DNA of 64,000 nt from Theropithecus gelada (GCF_003255815.1 NC_037668.1:62182178-62246177); one strand, 5' to 3'. Counted from the first letter of the stretch, positions 10,757 to 23,084 are shown. Program-made: numbers and translations. The notes: generated from the letters alone by a model not told the origin.

Positions 10757-11477
10757 GCAATACAGCAAGTCATTGATGGTTACAGAAATATAACTTGGTA
10801 TTCTCTGGCTTCCCATCTCTGGCTTGATATTCTCTGGGGCTTCATTCCAGCATCATCGTGTCTCTGTCAACTCTTTTTGACAGAGGTGTAAATGGAACTG
10901 CAGACGCTAAAAAAGAAAAACAGCAGCTCTGCCTTACTATTCCTCCTTAGCGAGTCATGTCATCATCCCCAAGTGCAGCCAGATCTCCTGTGACACCCCC
11001 ATAATACTCACCTCCATTGGCTCCTTCAGCAGAAGAGAGGAGCATCACACCAGAGCCAAGAGTTCACAGATGCCAGTTAGACTCCCTCACTGAGTGGCCA
11101 CCTCCCACCTGATCGAGACAGAGAATGGGCCCCACAAACCCAGCTTCCAGAAACATCTGGGTCATTTCTGTATGAAGAAGAAGCGTCTATAGTGAAGCCC
11201 CTTCCACGTCAAACTTCTGCCGAGAAGATGCTGTGCTTGCCTTCACTCAGGGCACCTAATATATTATCTGTAAATGGAACCTTCTAAAATAGTGCAATGC
11301 ACAGCTAGCACAATTGTCTGGGGCAACCCTGCCACAGCCTCCACACCCCTTACTCCATGAATTCTTTCAATTTATTCCCTCCCTTTCCCCTTCTCTCTAC
11401 CTCTTGCCTCTTCCTAGTTATTTGCTCCATATTAAAACTGCTCCTACCTCATGGCCAATCAACCCAGGAGCAGTGCA
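10757..11477. other. Unassigned sequence
   Basis: Contains a perfect 9-bp inverted repeat with a 6-base loop (ctctgtcaa at 10862-10870, ttgacagag at 10877-10885). Just before it, 'tattctctgg' occurs twice about 30 bp apart. No gene seen. Confidence 0.35.
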
Positions 11478-11945
11478 GTAGTCAGTTTCCAAGACTGCCT
11501 CCCACCAGAGATGACTACGACCTCCTGGAATTCACACCCTTCTGCAGTCACCTCCCACATTGTACCAGGTGACTGATAGAATACTGCAGAAATGATGGTA
11601 TGTCACTACTAAGATCAAGTTATAAAAGACACTGTCTTCTGTCTTGGTTGCTTCCCCTCTCTCTCCCTTGGATCACTCCATCTGGAGGAAGTCATGTCAT
11701 CGGAAACCCTAGTGTAAGACCCACATAGCAAGAACTAAAACTTTCTGCCAACTGACACATGAATAAGCTTGGAAATAAATCCTCCAGACTTAGGCAGTGT
11801 TCAGATGACTGCAGCCCTGGCTGACCCGCAGCTAAGCTGCTCCTGGATTTCTGACCCACAGAAACTATGAGATAATAAATGTCTCTTGTTTTAAGTCGAT
11901 AAGTTGGGAGTCATTTGTTACACAGCAATAGATAACTAATACAGG
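11478..11945 (+). mobile_element. MLT1-type MaLR LTR, sense
   Basis: 'gatttctgacccacagaaac', 'tatgagataataaatgtctc', 'ttgttttaagtcgataag' and 'acacagcaatagataac' followed by 'taataca' are MLT1 landmarks. The polyadenylation signal AATAAA lies near 11875. Confidence 0.85.
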
Positions 11946-12111
11946 CAGACTACCTGTTGGACCATATTAAGGTCAGCCCCTCACAGAACCACCTCCACTA
12001 AACTGTGTTTGGACACTCTGCCCCAACTTTTATCAGCAGTGGTGATGAGAAACAGCCATATAAAATGTGCCACCAATTTTGCTGTACACCTGCTGTTAAG
12101 CATATTGATAT
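11946..12111. other. Unassigned spacer
   Basis: Nothing recognised between the LTR and the Alu. Confidence 0.3.
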
Positions 12112-12120
12112 TGTTTACTG

Positions 12121-12433
12121 TTCGTTTTTTTTTTTTATTTTTTTATTTTTTGGAGATGGAGTCATGCTCTGTTGCCTAGGCTGGAGTGCAGCGGTGCAAT
12201 CTCAGCTCACTGCAACCTCCACCTCCTGGGTTCAAGCGATTCCCCTGCCTCAGCCTCCCGAATAGCTGGGACCACAGGCACGCGCCACTATGCCTGGTTA
12301 ATGTTTGTATTTTTAGTAGAGATGGCGGTTTCACCATGTTGTTCAGGCTGGTCTCAAACTCCTGACCTCATGATCCACCCTCCTCGGCCTCCCAAAGTGC
12401 TGAGATTACAGGTGTGAGCCACCGCTCCCAGCC
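12121..12433 (-). mobile_element. Alu (S-type), antisense, with TSD
   Basis: Full-length Alu from a T-rich tail to 'gccaccgctcccagcc'. tgtttactg at 12112-12120 and 12434-12442 forms the TSD. Confidence 0.93.
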
Positions 12434-12442
12434 TGTTTACTG

Positions 12443-12714
12443 CTTCTTTACCCTGGTGGTCGTCTTTGTAAGCAGCCATGTGACAAACACTTTAAGAGTT
12501 TAGGACAGGGGTTGCTCTTACTTAGGCATTCATTACCTGAACCCCTGCCATGACTAGGTCACCTAGGGCAGCAGAGGTCTCCACTTGGGACATGAGTCCT
12601 CAGTCTTTCACATCCCTCCCACACTCCCACTAGGGTCTATTCCTTCCTGTCCCATCAACGTCTTCATTGCTCAGCCTCTCACTTGTTGACAGATGATCAA
12701 TATCCCAGGAACAC
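12443..12714. other. Unassigned sequence
   Basis: No recognised repeat. 'gacaggggttgctcttactt' is faintly hAT-like only. Confidence 0.3.
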
Positions 12715-13320
12715 AGTGCAAGTTGATTGCAAAAGTATAATTGAAAATATTGCAAAAAAAGGGAGCAGGATTTCATAAAGTCTACAAAAGTGAAGGGGAA
12801 GGACTGCTGGCATCATATGCAAAGGCTTTCACAAATCAGTATTTGGAAGAGTTCAAGCAGTTAACAACTCGAGAGGAGAAAACAGCAAGGGCGATGATAC
12901 TATGAAGACTTTGAAAGAGAATGGTTTGAATATCAAAGGAATAAGAGAAGCTCTTGAGAAAATTGATAGAGTGTTCAAAGAGTTTTGGGGGAAAAAAACA
13001 CCCTTTTTATGATTATGCTGCCAAAGTCAAACATGAATTTGAGAATGTGATTTTATTCTATTATATACTTTTGTTGGAAAAATTCTACCAAAAAAAAATT
13101 CAGCAGTTGGTTCACCCTACTCATTCAAAGAGTGGGCAGATAGTTACATATACAACTTCAATTTTAAGTGTAAAATAAAATAAACTTATTTTAATAATAT
13201 TTTATTTTTTAAGATGCATTCTAACTTTGATCCCTTTTTGGAAGGGTTCCCTTTTTTAAGGGCAATTTAAACTACCCTTTTCTACTTTCAAGCATCCTGA
13301 AGTATCAAACGCCAACTCTA
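12715..13320 (+). pseudogene. Broken transposon-like coding remnant, unassigned
   Basis: Several short frames abut each other across 12780-13178. The longest, 12954-13178 (74 codons), joins others only through frameshifts, for example near 12990 at a run of A/G. The composition (Lys/Glu-rich, coding-like, AT-rich 3' end) suggests the end of a decayed transposase gene, perhaps Tigger-type. I cannot identify a domain. It could instead be old LINE coding sequence. A noncoding AT-rich tail follows to about 13320. Confidence 0.3.
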
Positions 13321-13528
13321 GATGGAGAAAAAAATGCTTATCTTGAGGGACAGGCTTGTGGCTTTCTTTCTAATTATCTGAGCTTTATAACTTCTGTATT
13401 TCACTTTTTGCCTGGAATTCCAAGATGCTAAGCTAAACTTTGTTATGATCGTGTTTTATTAATAGTTCCTCTTTTATCCTTGGTGCCAATTTTTCCTTGG
13501 GATCTATCCTTTACTAAACAAATTGAAT
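13321..13528. other. Unassigned AT-rich sequence
   Basis: Nothing recognised. Confidence 0.3.
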
Positions 13529-13612
13529 AATATATTTTATGTATTATATTATATATATAAATTATCTGTGGATATATATATATATATATATAAAACACAT
13601 ATAAAATATATA
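13529..13612. repeat. (TA)n / AT-rich simple repeat
   Basis: Runs of ATAT flanked by two copies of 'aaattat.tgtggata' (13560-13573 and 13613-13626), which suggests a small tandem duplication around the TA tract. Confidence 0.85.
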
Positions 13613-14379
13613 AATTATGTGTGGATAAAATAGATCAATCCTCCTGTAGAAAGAGATGAATTATTGACAAACTCTGAAGCTGCCCTCTGGAAGATCACTG
13701 GGGGTTTTCTACTTGCTTCATTAGGTGACCTTTCCCTGCTTCTCGTCATGCTCAGCCTCTTTAAAGCCTTTCTCTACCCTCTTCCCTTGGCTTTTTCTAG
13801 CACATAATACTCTGGCTAGTTTTTCTCCTACTTTTCTGTCCTCCCCTTCTCAGCCTCCTTTTCCGAATATAGAAATCTCCCTGCCTGAAATGTTTGTTTT
13901 CTTTCCAGATGTTTCCAGACGATGTCTACAAAACTAGAGTGGCCCAAGAGCCAAGTGTCAAGTCAACAGAGCTGGCATTAAGGCCATGCTAGGGTTATGT
14001 ATTCTGATGTCCACTCTCCTTACCCCACCCTGGGATATACTCATTTTGGTTTTTTAGTTTATTGTGAAATATTTGAGGTATACCAAAAAGGTATAAAGAA
14101 TAATGCAATGAATACCTGTGTGCCCTACCCATCTTAAACAATAAAACATTACTACAGAGGTGAAGCCTTCCATCTCCAGCTCATTTTCAATTATTACAAA
14201 AAGCTGGCAAAAGGGATTGTATTTGAGGGCTGGCTGGGGGTATTATAAACAATAACAAGCATACGGGCCATAATTCTTGGCTTACATGTGCTTCCACATT
14301 CATTTACTCCCACCTACAGTCTGAGGAGGTATCTATTGTTCTTCCTACCTAAGGATGAGAAAATAGATTCCTAGACATC
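13613..14379. other. Mostly unassigned; possible old L1M at 14040-14190
   Basis: 'aggtataccaaaaaggtata' and 'ataatgcaatgaatacctg' resemble old L1M 3' sequence. Bases 14270-14345 look partly MIR-like. No gene seen. Confidence 0.35.
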
Positions 14380-14514
14380 TGATGTGATAGTGTGCATGGG
14401 TTAAGACATGGACGGCAAAGCCAGATTACCCGGACCTGAACTCTGGCTCCAATACATGCTGATACTGACATGTTTTCTGTGTCTAGATTTCTCATCTCTA
14501 AAATGGGGGTGATG
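14380..14514 (+). mobile_element. MIR SINE, sense, left part (host of the young L1)
   Basis: 'gcatgggttaagacatggac', 'ctgaactctggctccaa' and 'ctcatctctaaaatggggg' follow the MIR consensus. The element resumes at 15497. Confidence 0.8.
14499..14514. repeat. Left TSD of the third young L1
   Basis: taaaatgggggtgatg matches 15481-15496 perfectly (16 bp). Its start fits a TTTT/A endonuclease cut on the opposite strand. Confidence 0.95.
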
Positions 14515-15480
14515 ATTATCTCAATAGATGCAGAAAAGGCTTTTGACAAAATTCAACAGCCCTTCATGCTAAAAACGCTCAATATATTCGGTATTGATGG
14601 AACGTACCTCAAAATAATAAGAGCTATTTATGACAAACCCACAGCCAATATCATACTGAATGGGCAAAAACTGGAAAAATTCCCTTTGAAAACTGGCACA
14701 AGACAGGGANNNNNNNNNNNNNNNNNNNNNNNNNNNNNNNNNNNNNNNNNNNNNNNNNNNNNNNNNNNNNNNNNNNNNNNNNNNNNNNNNNNNNNNNNNN
14801 NNNNNNNNNNNNNNNNNNNNNNNNNNNNNNNNNNNNNNNNNNNNNNNNNNNNNNNNNNNNNNNNNNNNNNNNNNNNNNNNNNNNNNNNNNNNNNNNNNNN
14901 NNNNNNNNNNNNNNNNNNNNNNNNNNNNNNNNNNNNNNNNNNNNNNNNNNNNNNNNNATGCTGCTATAAAGACACATGCACACGTATGTTTATTGCAGCA
15001 CTATTCACAATAGCAAAGACTTGGAATCAACCCAAATGTCCATCAGTGACAGATTGGATTAAGAAAATGTGGCACATATACACCATGGAATACTATACAG
15101 CCATAAAAAAGGATGAGTTTGTGTCCTTTGTAGGGACATGGATGCAGCTGGAAACCATCATTCTTAGCAAACTATCACAAGAACAGAAAACCAAACACCA
15201 CATGTTCTCACTCATAGGTGGGAACTGAACAATGAGATCACTTGGACTCAGGAAGGGGAACATCACACACCGGGGCCTATCGTGGGGAGGGGGGAGGGGG
15301 GAGGGATTGCATTGGGAGTTATACCTGATGTAAATGACGAGTTGATGGGTACAGCACACCAACATGGCACAAGTATACATATGTAACAAACCTGCACGTT
15401 ATGCACATGTACCCTACAACTTAAAGTATAATAATAATAAATAAATTTAAAAAAAAATAAAAATAAAAAATAAAATAAAA
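14515..15480 (+). mobile_element. 5'-truncated young L1 with internal gap
   Basis: Begins in the reverse transcriptase part of ORF2, at the IISIDAEKAFDKIQ segment whose Asp is catalytic. It is cut by Ns, then resumes in the last ~80 codons of ORF2 (stop at 15226-15228), the 3' UTR with a G-rich tract at 15284-15305, and an A-rich tail. The 3' UTR closely matches 1-687. In an intact L1 the two coding pieces are about 1.6 kb apart, so the 248 Ns either under-represent missing sequence or hide a deletion. The apparent long frame from 14470 is an artefact of host MIR, L1 and Ns. Confidence 0.93.
14710..14957. other. Assembly gap (248 Ns)
   Basis: A run of N inside the young L1, where near-identical copies make assembly difficult. 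Confidence 0.99.
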
Positions 15481-15496
15481 TAAAATGGGGGTGATG
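15481..15496. repeat. Right TSD of the third young L1
   Basis: taaaatgggggtgatg, identical to 14499-14514. Confidence 0.95.
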
Positions 15497-15625
15497 CTAG
15501 ATTTACTTTTTGTAAAGATTAAATATATGTCAAGAAGAGAGACTGGCACATTGTAAGTGCTATATAAGTGTGTGCTGCTGCAGACACTACCACCATTACT
15601 ATCATGATTATTATTATCTGAGTTG
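15497..15625 (+). mobile_element. MIR SINE, right part
   Basis: 'gtaaagattaaatatatgtc' and 'actggcacattgtaagtgct' complete the MIR begun at 14380. Confidence 0.8.
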
Positions 15626-17080
15626 TCCAGTAAAGAGAGCTGCATTCTTCTATATAATTCTCTTCCACTAAGGGTCTCGAATGCCTATAGCTATAGCTAA
15701 TCAGCTCTCACTTCAAGCTCCAGACCCAGTCATTAGGTACTTGGGAGAAGTTAAGATTCCTGTAGCTTACTGTTCATGATTCATCCTTGCCAGCCTGGTG
15801 CTGGGTCCTATTCTGACTTTGTGCCCCATCAACAATGGGATCTGGCTCATGCCTCAGTCTCTGTTCTCCTAGGGCTTTGAAGAATGGGAAATAGCTAGAT
15901 GTCCCAGGCACTGACCACATGCCAAGACTACTCATCACTCTTCTCTCCCAGCATCTCCAGCAGTTCCTTGCCTGGCTGGTGGGATGCCTTTGGCCTTCTA
16001 ATAATATACCACCATTTAAATACCTTTGCCCAGTAAGCACGTCTAACCTCTGGATCTGAGACCTCCCCAGTCTACATCAGCTCACCACTACATCTTCTGA
16101 CAAGCATCACCCAGTTTGAGAATGGCACTTCTTTATTTATTTCTACCAAGTTCTACTGTCCCTTTTAACTACATAATTAGAATTCAAAAAAAATCTATGG
16201 TCTCCTGCTAATCAGACTCTTGCCTTGGCATTTGCCCACAGAGCTCATAAGCAATCCAAAACACTGAGCTGCATTAGGCCTTCACACAAATGCAATTGTG
16301 CTTTTATTGCTGCTGTAATTTTGAGTTGCTGAGTAATGAGATTGATCTCTCAGAGAAGTGAAAGGCAAATATGTGGCCACTCAGCAGCCAAATCTTATTT
16401 CTTTAAAATTTGGTACTGCCAAGGTCTATGTCTTGTTTTTCCTCATTTCTGGAAATGGCAACCTCAACAGTCAGGAGTTTTAAGTGGTATTCAAACTAAA
16501 CAGACTCTACCTAGTCCTATTTATTCTTTTAAAAATTTGTCATGGAGGGCTGAACTTTCAGAGAGGCAGGGTAAAAATCATGGCAGACTTTCTCCCAAAG
16601 AAACAAAAATTTGGTGAAAAATGTACTTTAGAAATAATCTGGAAATTGCCCTAACAGTATAAGGCAAAGGGGGAAACAGTCATTCAGGAAAATCTACCTA
16701 ATCTTCGTAAGAACAGTGAGAGTCTATGGTATCTGAGCCAAAACCGATCCCCTTCCCCGCTCCCCCACAACCTCATACCCAACTCCATATTACAGAAACT
16801 CTACCTCAAACTGGTGTGGCCGAAAAGAAGGCTCCCACTCCCCTCAGCTGCCAGTCTGGGACTAGGATTCCACCCTGGCAGGGGCTGACCACTGGCCTTT
16901 CTAATCACTCTCCCCAGCCCCATGTTGCAGAATTTCTATTATGGTTGACACTGCAGAGAAGACCAGCATCCCTTCCCCCACCCAGACCCATCATAGGAGA
17001 GAAGCTCTAAACTAACCACAGCAGGCCAAGAATACTGGAGCCCCAGCCCCAGCCCTAGCTTACTTGTAGAAAAAAGTTTC
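15626..17080. other. Unassigned; 16600-17080 may be L1M 5' region
   Basis: Bases 16725-17050 ('gggactaggattccaccctg', 'ccacccagacccatcatagg') look like the 5' untranslated part of an old L1M. They sit directly upstream of ORF2-like sequence in the same orientation. I am not certain. No gene seen in 15626-16600. Confidence 0.4.
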
Positions 17081-20000
17081 CATGTTACTAAAGAAGAACA
17101 TTTTATATTGGCAAGAGTCTCTCCATCTGGGAGATATAACAATTATAAATATGTATGCATCTAACAACAGAGACCCATCTGAAATACATAAAGTAAAAAC
17201 TGACAGAATTGAAACAGGCAATTCAGTAATAATAGTTGGAAACTTCAATACTCTCAACTTTCAATAATGGATAGAATGACTAGGCAAAAGAGCTAGAAGG
17301 AAATAGAAGACTTGAACAACACTATAAGCCAACTAGACCTAAAAGACATCTATAGAACACTCCACATTATGACAGCAGAATACACATTCTTCTCAAGCAC
17401 ACATGGAACCTAATTTAGGATATATCTTAAAGTAAGCCAAAAAATAAGCCTCAATAAATTTAAAAGGTTTGGAATTATACAAAGTAAAATACATTTTCTG
17501 ACCACAGGGGAGTCAAATTAGAAATCAATAATAGAAGAAAATTTGGGAGCTTCACAAATATGTGGAAATTAAACAACACACCACAAAACCACCCATGGAC
17601 AAAGAAGAAATCATAAGGAATATTAAAAAATTCTTCAAGATAAATAAAAACAAATACACAACATACTAAAACTTATAAAATGCAGCTAAAGTAGTGGTCA
17701 GAGGAAAATCTATGGCTGAAAATGCCTATATTTAAAAAATATGAAAGATCTCAAATCGATAAACTTCCACCTCAAGAAACCAGAATATAAAGAACAAACT
17801 AAACCCAAAACAAGCAGAAAGAAGGAAGCAAGAAAGATTAGATCAGAAAAAAATGAAATAAAGAATAGAAAACAATAAAGAAAAAAGTTAGTTCTTTGAA
17901 AAGATCAACAAAATTGATAAACCTTTAGCTAATGTTATCAAGAAAATGGGGGTAAGGAAGGAAGCTCAAATTATGAAAATCAGGAATGAAAGAGAGGACA
18001 TCACTACCAACCTTACAGAAATAAAAAATATATATAAAAGAATCCTATAAACAATTAAATGCCAATGAATTAAATAAATTAGGTGAAATGTGTAGAAAGA
18101 CATCAATTATCAAAAGTTATACAAGAAGAAATAGAAAATATGAAAATACCTATAACAAGTAAAGAAACTGAATTAATAGTTTTAAAACCTTTCATGAAGA
18201 AAAGCCCAGTCATAAAAGATTTCACTGGTGAATTCTACCAAACATTCAAAGAAGAAGCAATACCAATCCTTCCTAAAATCATCCCAAAAATAGAAGAGGA
18301 CTGCTTCCTAACTCATTCTGTGAAGCCAGTATTACCCTGATATTAAAAATTTAAAAATCACATAAAAGAAAACTATAGACTAGTATCTCTTACTCATATA
18401 CTTACATAAATCCTTAACAAAATATTAATAAACTAACTGATTGCAGCAGCATATGAAAAGGATTATACACCATGATTGAATGGGATTTATTCCAAGAATG
18501 CAAGTTGGTTTAATATTTGAAAATCAATTCAGGTAATATACGATATTAACAGAAAAAAATGACAAAAATTATCATTTTAAAAAAACGCAGAAAAAGCATT
18601 TGAAAGAATTCAATGTCCTTTCAAATTAAAAATACTCAACAAATTATGAGAAGAAAACGTCCACAACATGATAAAAGACATGTGAGAAAAAAAACCACAG
18701 TTCACAGTATATTTAATGGTGAAAATCCAAGTATTTTTTCCGTAATATCAGGAATAAAACAAGGATGTCCACTTTTGCCATTTTTATTCAACATTGTTCT
18801 GGTGTTCTAAAGTTTTAGCCACGGTAAAAAGGCAAGAAAATTGGGAGAAAAGGTATGTACATTGGAAAGAAAGAAGTCAAGCTATCTCTACTTCAGATGA
18901 CACAGTCTTGTAGATAGAAAATCCTGAAGAATTCACTAAAAAACATTAGAATTAAATAAGTTCAGCAAAGATACAGGAACAATATTTAAAAATAAGTTTT
19001 CTTTCCATACACAGGCAATAAACATCCTGAAAATAAAGTTAAGAAAACACACTCATTTACAATAGCATCAAAAAATACTTAGGAATGAATTTAACAAAAG
19101 AATTGCATGATTCGTACACTGAAAACTATAAAATAGTGTTGAAAGAAATTAAAGAATATCTAAACAAATTGAAAGACATCCATGTTCATGGATTGAAAAG
19201 CTTAATATTGTTAAGATGGCAATACTCCCAAATTGATCTACAGGGTTAACACAGTCCCTGTCAAAATACCAACTTGTCTTTTTTGCAAAAGTGGAAAAGC
19301 CAATCTTCAAATCATATGGAAATTCAAGAGACCTAAAATAGCTAAAACAATCTTTAAAAAGAACAAAGTTGGAAGACTCACATTCCCAGATTTCAAAACT
19401 TGCTACAAAATTACAGTGCAATTAAAGCAGTGTGGTACTGGCATAAGGACAGACATAAAGATCAATAGAATTGAATTGAAAGTACAGAAATAAATCCTTA
19501 CATCTGTGGTCAATTGATTTTCAACAAGAGTGCCAAGACAATTCAAGGGAGAAAGAACAATCATTCAACAAATAGAACTAAAACAACTGGATATTCACAT
19601 GCAAATGAATAAATTTGGACTCCTACCTCAAAAAACACACACACAAAAACCCCAAAAAGGATCATAGACATAAATGTAAGTGTTAAAACCCTTAGACAAA
19701 AACTAGGAGTAAATCCTAGGAAACTTTGATTAGATAATGTTTCCTTCTTTCTTCTTATTTCGGGTTTAATTTGCTTTTGTTTTTCTGCTTTCTTAAGGTA
19801 ATGGTTTTTATATACTATACCAAAAGCACAAGCAGTAAGAGAAAAAAAAAACCTAGCAAATTGGACTACATCAATATTAAAAACTTATATGCTATGAAAA
19901 ATGTCATCAAGAAAGTGAAACAATAACCCACAGAATGAAAGAAAATATTTATAAATTATCTATCTCATAGAGAACTTTTAGCCAGCATGTATTTTTAAAA

Positions 20001-20940
20001 CCTCTTATGAATCAACAATAAAAATACAAATAACCCAATTTTAAAATGGACAAAGGATCCAAATAGGCATTTTTCCAAGAGAGAGATACAAATGACCAAG
20101 AAGCACATAAAAAGATGTTCGACATCATTAGTAATTAGGCAAATACAAATCAAAATCACAATGAGATACCACCTTACAACCATTAGGATGGCTATAATTT
20201 AAAAAGGCAAGCAATAACAAGTGCTGGTGAGGATGTCGAGAAATTGGAATCCTCATACCTTGCCAATATGATTTGTAAAATAGTGCAATCACTTTGGAAA
20301 ACAATATAACAGTTCCTCAAAATGTTACACATAAGTTACTCAGCAATTTCACTCCTATGCATATACCTAAGAGAAATGAAAACATACATTCATACAAACA
20401 CTTGTACAAATATGTTCATAGTAGCATTATTTATAATAACCAAAAAGTAGAAACAATACAAATGTTCATCAACTGGTGAATGGATAAATAAAATATGGTA
20501 TTTCTGTACAGTAAAATATTATTTTAATAAAAAAGAAACATTGTACTAATATGTGCCACAATATGGATGAACCTTGAACACATACTGATGTTTCAAAAAA
20601 AGAAAGAAGAAAGTCACAAAGACCATATATTGTGTTTATATAAAATGTTCATTTATATAAAATGTCCAGAAATGTCCAGAATAGGAAAATCGATAGACAC
20701 AGAAAATATGTTAGTGGTTACCTAAGACTGGAGTCAGAGGCAGGGACATATAAGGAGAGACTACTAAAGTGCATGGAGTTTATTTGGGGAGACAAATATG
20801 TTCTAAAATTAGATAGTGGTGATGGTTGTGCAAACTTATCAGCATTCTTCATTCATTGTTTAAGAAACATTGAATTCTATAACCTAAATGGGTTAATTTT
20901 ATAGTATATGAATTATGTCTCCATAAAGCTATTAAAATTA
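17081..20940 (+). mobile_element. Old L1M LINE, sense, ORF2 through 3' end
   Basis: Starts in the ORF2 endonuclease region (frame 17082-17267 has the IINMYASNN and IIVGNFNT segments). It then passes through RT, where a frame at 18613-18810 carries ISGIKQGCPL, to the C-terminal region at about 20220-20530. It ends in a 3' UTR with 'gctattaaaa' near 20937. Dozens of stops and frameshifts make it dead. A 64-bp inverted L1 patch interrupts it at 19740-19803. The 3' UTR type (ttaattttatagtatatgaa) suggests an L1MA/L1MB age. Confidence 0.88.
19740..19803 (-). repeat. Inverted 64-bp L1 ORF2 patch inside the L1M
   Basis: The reverse complement resembles L1 ORF2 sequence present in sense at about 17770-17840 (shared aaattaaacccgaaa and agcag/aaagaaggaa phrases). 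It interrupts otherwise continuous L1, between tagataatg and gtttttatatac. Short repeats (taatg) at 19735-19739 and 19799-19803 bound it. Confidence 0.65.
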
Positions 20941-22680
20941 TCATGGTTCATGGGTAAGAAGACTCAATATTGTTAAAGTGTCAGCTTTTCCCAACTTAAT
21001 CTATAGATTCAACACAACCACAATCAAAACTCCAGCAAGTTGTTTTGCAGATATCAATGGACTGATTCTAAAGGGAGTCAAAAGACACAAGATAACCAAA
21101 GCAATATTGAAGGAGAAAAATAAAGCAGAGGACTAACACTACCTAACTTAAAGACTTACCATAAAGCAACAGTGATCAAGACAATGTGGCATTGGTGAAT
21201 GACTAGACAGACTAAGGGAACAGAATGGATAGCCCACAGACAGATACCTAAACACAGTCAACTGATCTTTAACAAAGAAGCAAAGGCAACTCAATGGAGA
21301 AAAGACAGTCTTCTCAACAATTGGTGCTTGAACTACTAGATATCCACATGCAAAAAGCTGAATTTTGACACAGATCTTATACCTTTCACAAAAGTTAACT
21401 CAAAATGAAACACAGACCTAAATGTAAAAGGCAAAACTATAAAACACCTAGAAAATAACAGAGGAGAAAGACTAGATTACCTTGGGCTTGACAATGACCT
21501 TTTAGATACAACAGAACAGTATAATCAATGAAAGAAAAAAAAATCAGTTGGACTTCACCAAAGTTAAAAACTTCTAATTGACAAAAGACACTGCTAAGAG
21601 ACTGAAAAGATAAGCCACAGACTGGGTGAAAACATTTGCAAAACACATATCTGATAAAGCAATTGTGTGTAAAATATACAAAGAACATTTAAAACTCAAC
21701 AATAAGGAAAAAACTTCCCCAATTAAAAATTGGGCAAACAATCTGAATAGACACCTCACCAAAGAAGATATACAAGTGATAAATAAGCTATTCATTATCA
21801 CATATCATTGGGGAATTGCAAATTAAAACAAGGAGATTAAATATCAAATGTTGACAAGGATGAGAAGCAACAGGAACTCTCATTTGTTGCTGGTGGGAAT
21901 GCAAAATAATAAAACCACTTTGGAAAACAGTTTGGCAGTTTCTTACAAAGCTAACTATATTTTTATCATATGATCCAGCAGTCATGTCCCTTGGTATTCA
22001 CCCACATGAGTTGAAAACATGTCCACACAAAAACCTGCACAAACAAATGTTTATAGCATATTATTCATAATTCCAAAAACTTAGAGACAACCAAGATATC
22101 TTTCAATACCTGAATGGATAAGCAAACTGTGTCATATCCTTACAATGGAATACTTTTCAGTGATTAAAAATAAATGAGCTACAAAGCCATGTAAAGATAT
22201 GGACAAATCTTAAGTGCATATTAATAAGTGAAAGAAGCCAACCTGAAAATGTCTCCACAATGTATGATTCCAACTACCGTATACAATATTCTGGAAAAGG
22301 CAAAACTATGGAGACAGTAAAAAGATCAGTGGTTTCCTGGAGTTTGGGAGGAGTGAGGAATGAACAGGTGGAGCATAAAGAATTTTAAAGCAGGGAAACT
22401 ATTTTGTATTGTACTATAATGGCAGACATATGCCATTAAACATTTATCAAGATTAATAGAATGCACAACATAAAGAGTGAACCCTAATGTAAATTACAGT
22501 CTTAGCTATTAATAATGTGTAAATATTGGCTTGCCAATTGTAACAAATGTACCACACTAATGCAAGATGCTAATAATAGGAAAAACTGGGAGTGGGAAGA
22601 GGGGATACGAGAATTCTTTGTACTTTCTACCCAGTTTTTCTATAAACCTTGACCTACTCTAAAAAATAAAATCTTTTTTT
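20941..22680 (+). mobile_element. Second old L1M (MB/MC-type), sense, 5'-truncated
   Basis: Restarts in ORF2 ('gactcaatattgttaaagtg', 'ggcattggtgaatgactag'), repeating a region already passed in the previous L1. It therefore cannot be its continuation. It ends with a different 3' UTR ('ggcagacatatgccattaaa', 'ctaaaaaataaaatc'). Heavily mutated. Confidence 0.85.
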
Positions 22681-23084
22681 TTAAATGTTCCCCAGTTATT
22701 TCTTATATGCAGTCCTGTTGCATATCACCAGTCTAAACACACAAATATTCTTGATTCTTCAGAGTTAGCATTTGTTCTTGTCACTTTTCACAAATAAAAT
22801 AAGCAAATAATGTTTTTAAATTATCATACAATATTGGGCGCATCCAAAAGATTTCACGCAACCTACATGTGAATTATGTAGCATGATAATAAAGTGACTA
22901 TCCATTTAAAAAATAGAATACCATCAGTATTGTTGCATTCACCTGTACGCTCCTCTTATATCCCATCTTCTTCTTTCCCTCAGAGGGAATAACCATATTC
23001 CTGAATTCTGCGTTTATCATTCTCATGCTTATCGGCATTAGGAGGGCAGGTCTGGAACCTCACCGTCTGGATCATTGCTCCTGT
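22681..23084. other. Unassigned, possibly old L1M 3' sequence
   Basis: 'cacctgtacgctcctcttat' and neighbours faintly resemble the 14040-14190 segment. Nothing firmer. Confidence 0.3.

Noticed and set aside
10862..10885. Perfect 9-bp hairpin, considered as a small RNA or terminator
   Set aside because: Short stem, no conserved flanks, and terminator logic does not apply in this genome.
14470..15228. 252-codon frame across the N gap
   Set aside because: It joins host MIR, L1 RT sequence, Ns and the L1 C-terminus. The frame agreement across an unsized gap has no meaning.
20941..22680. Second L1M as a continuation of the first
   Set aside because: It repeats ORF2 positions already covered and has a different 3' UTR.
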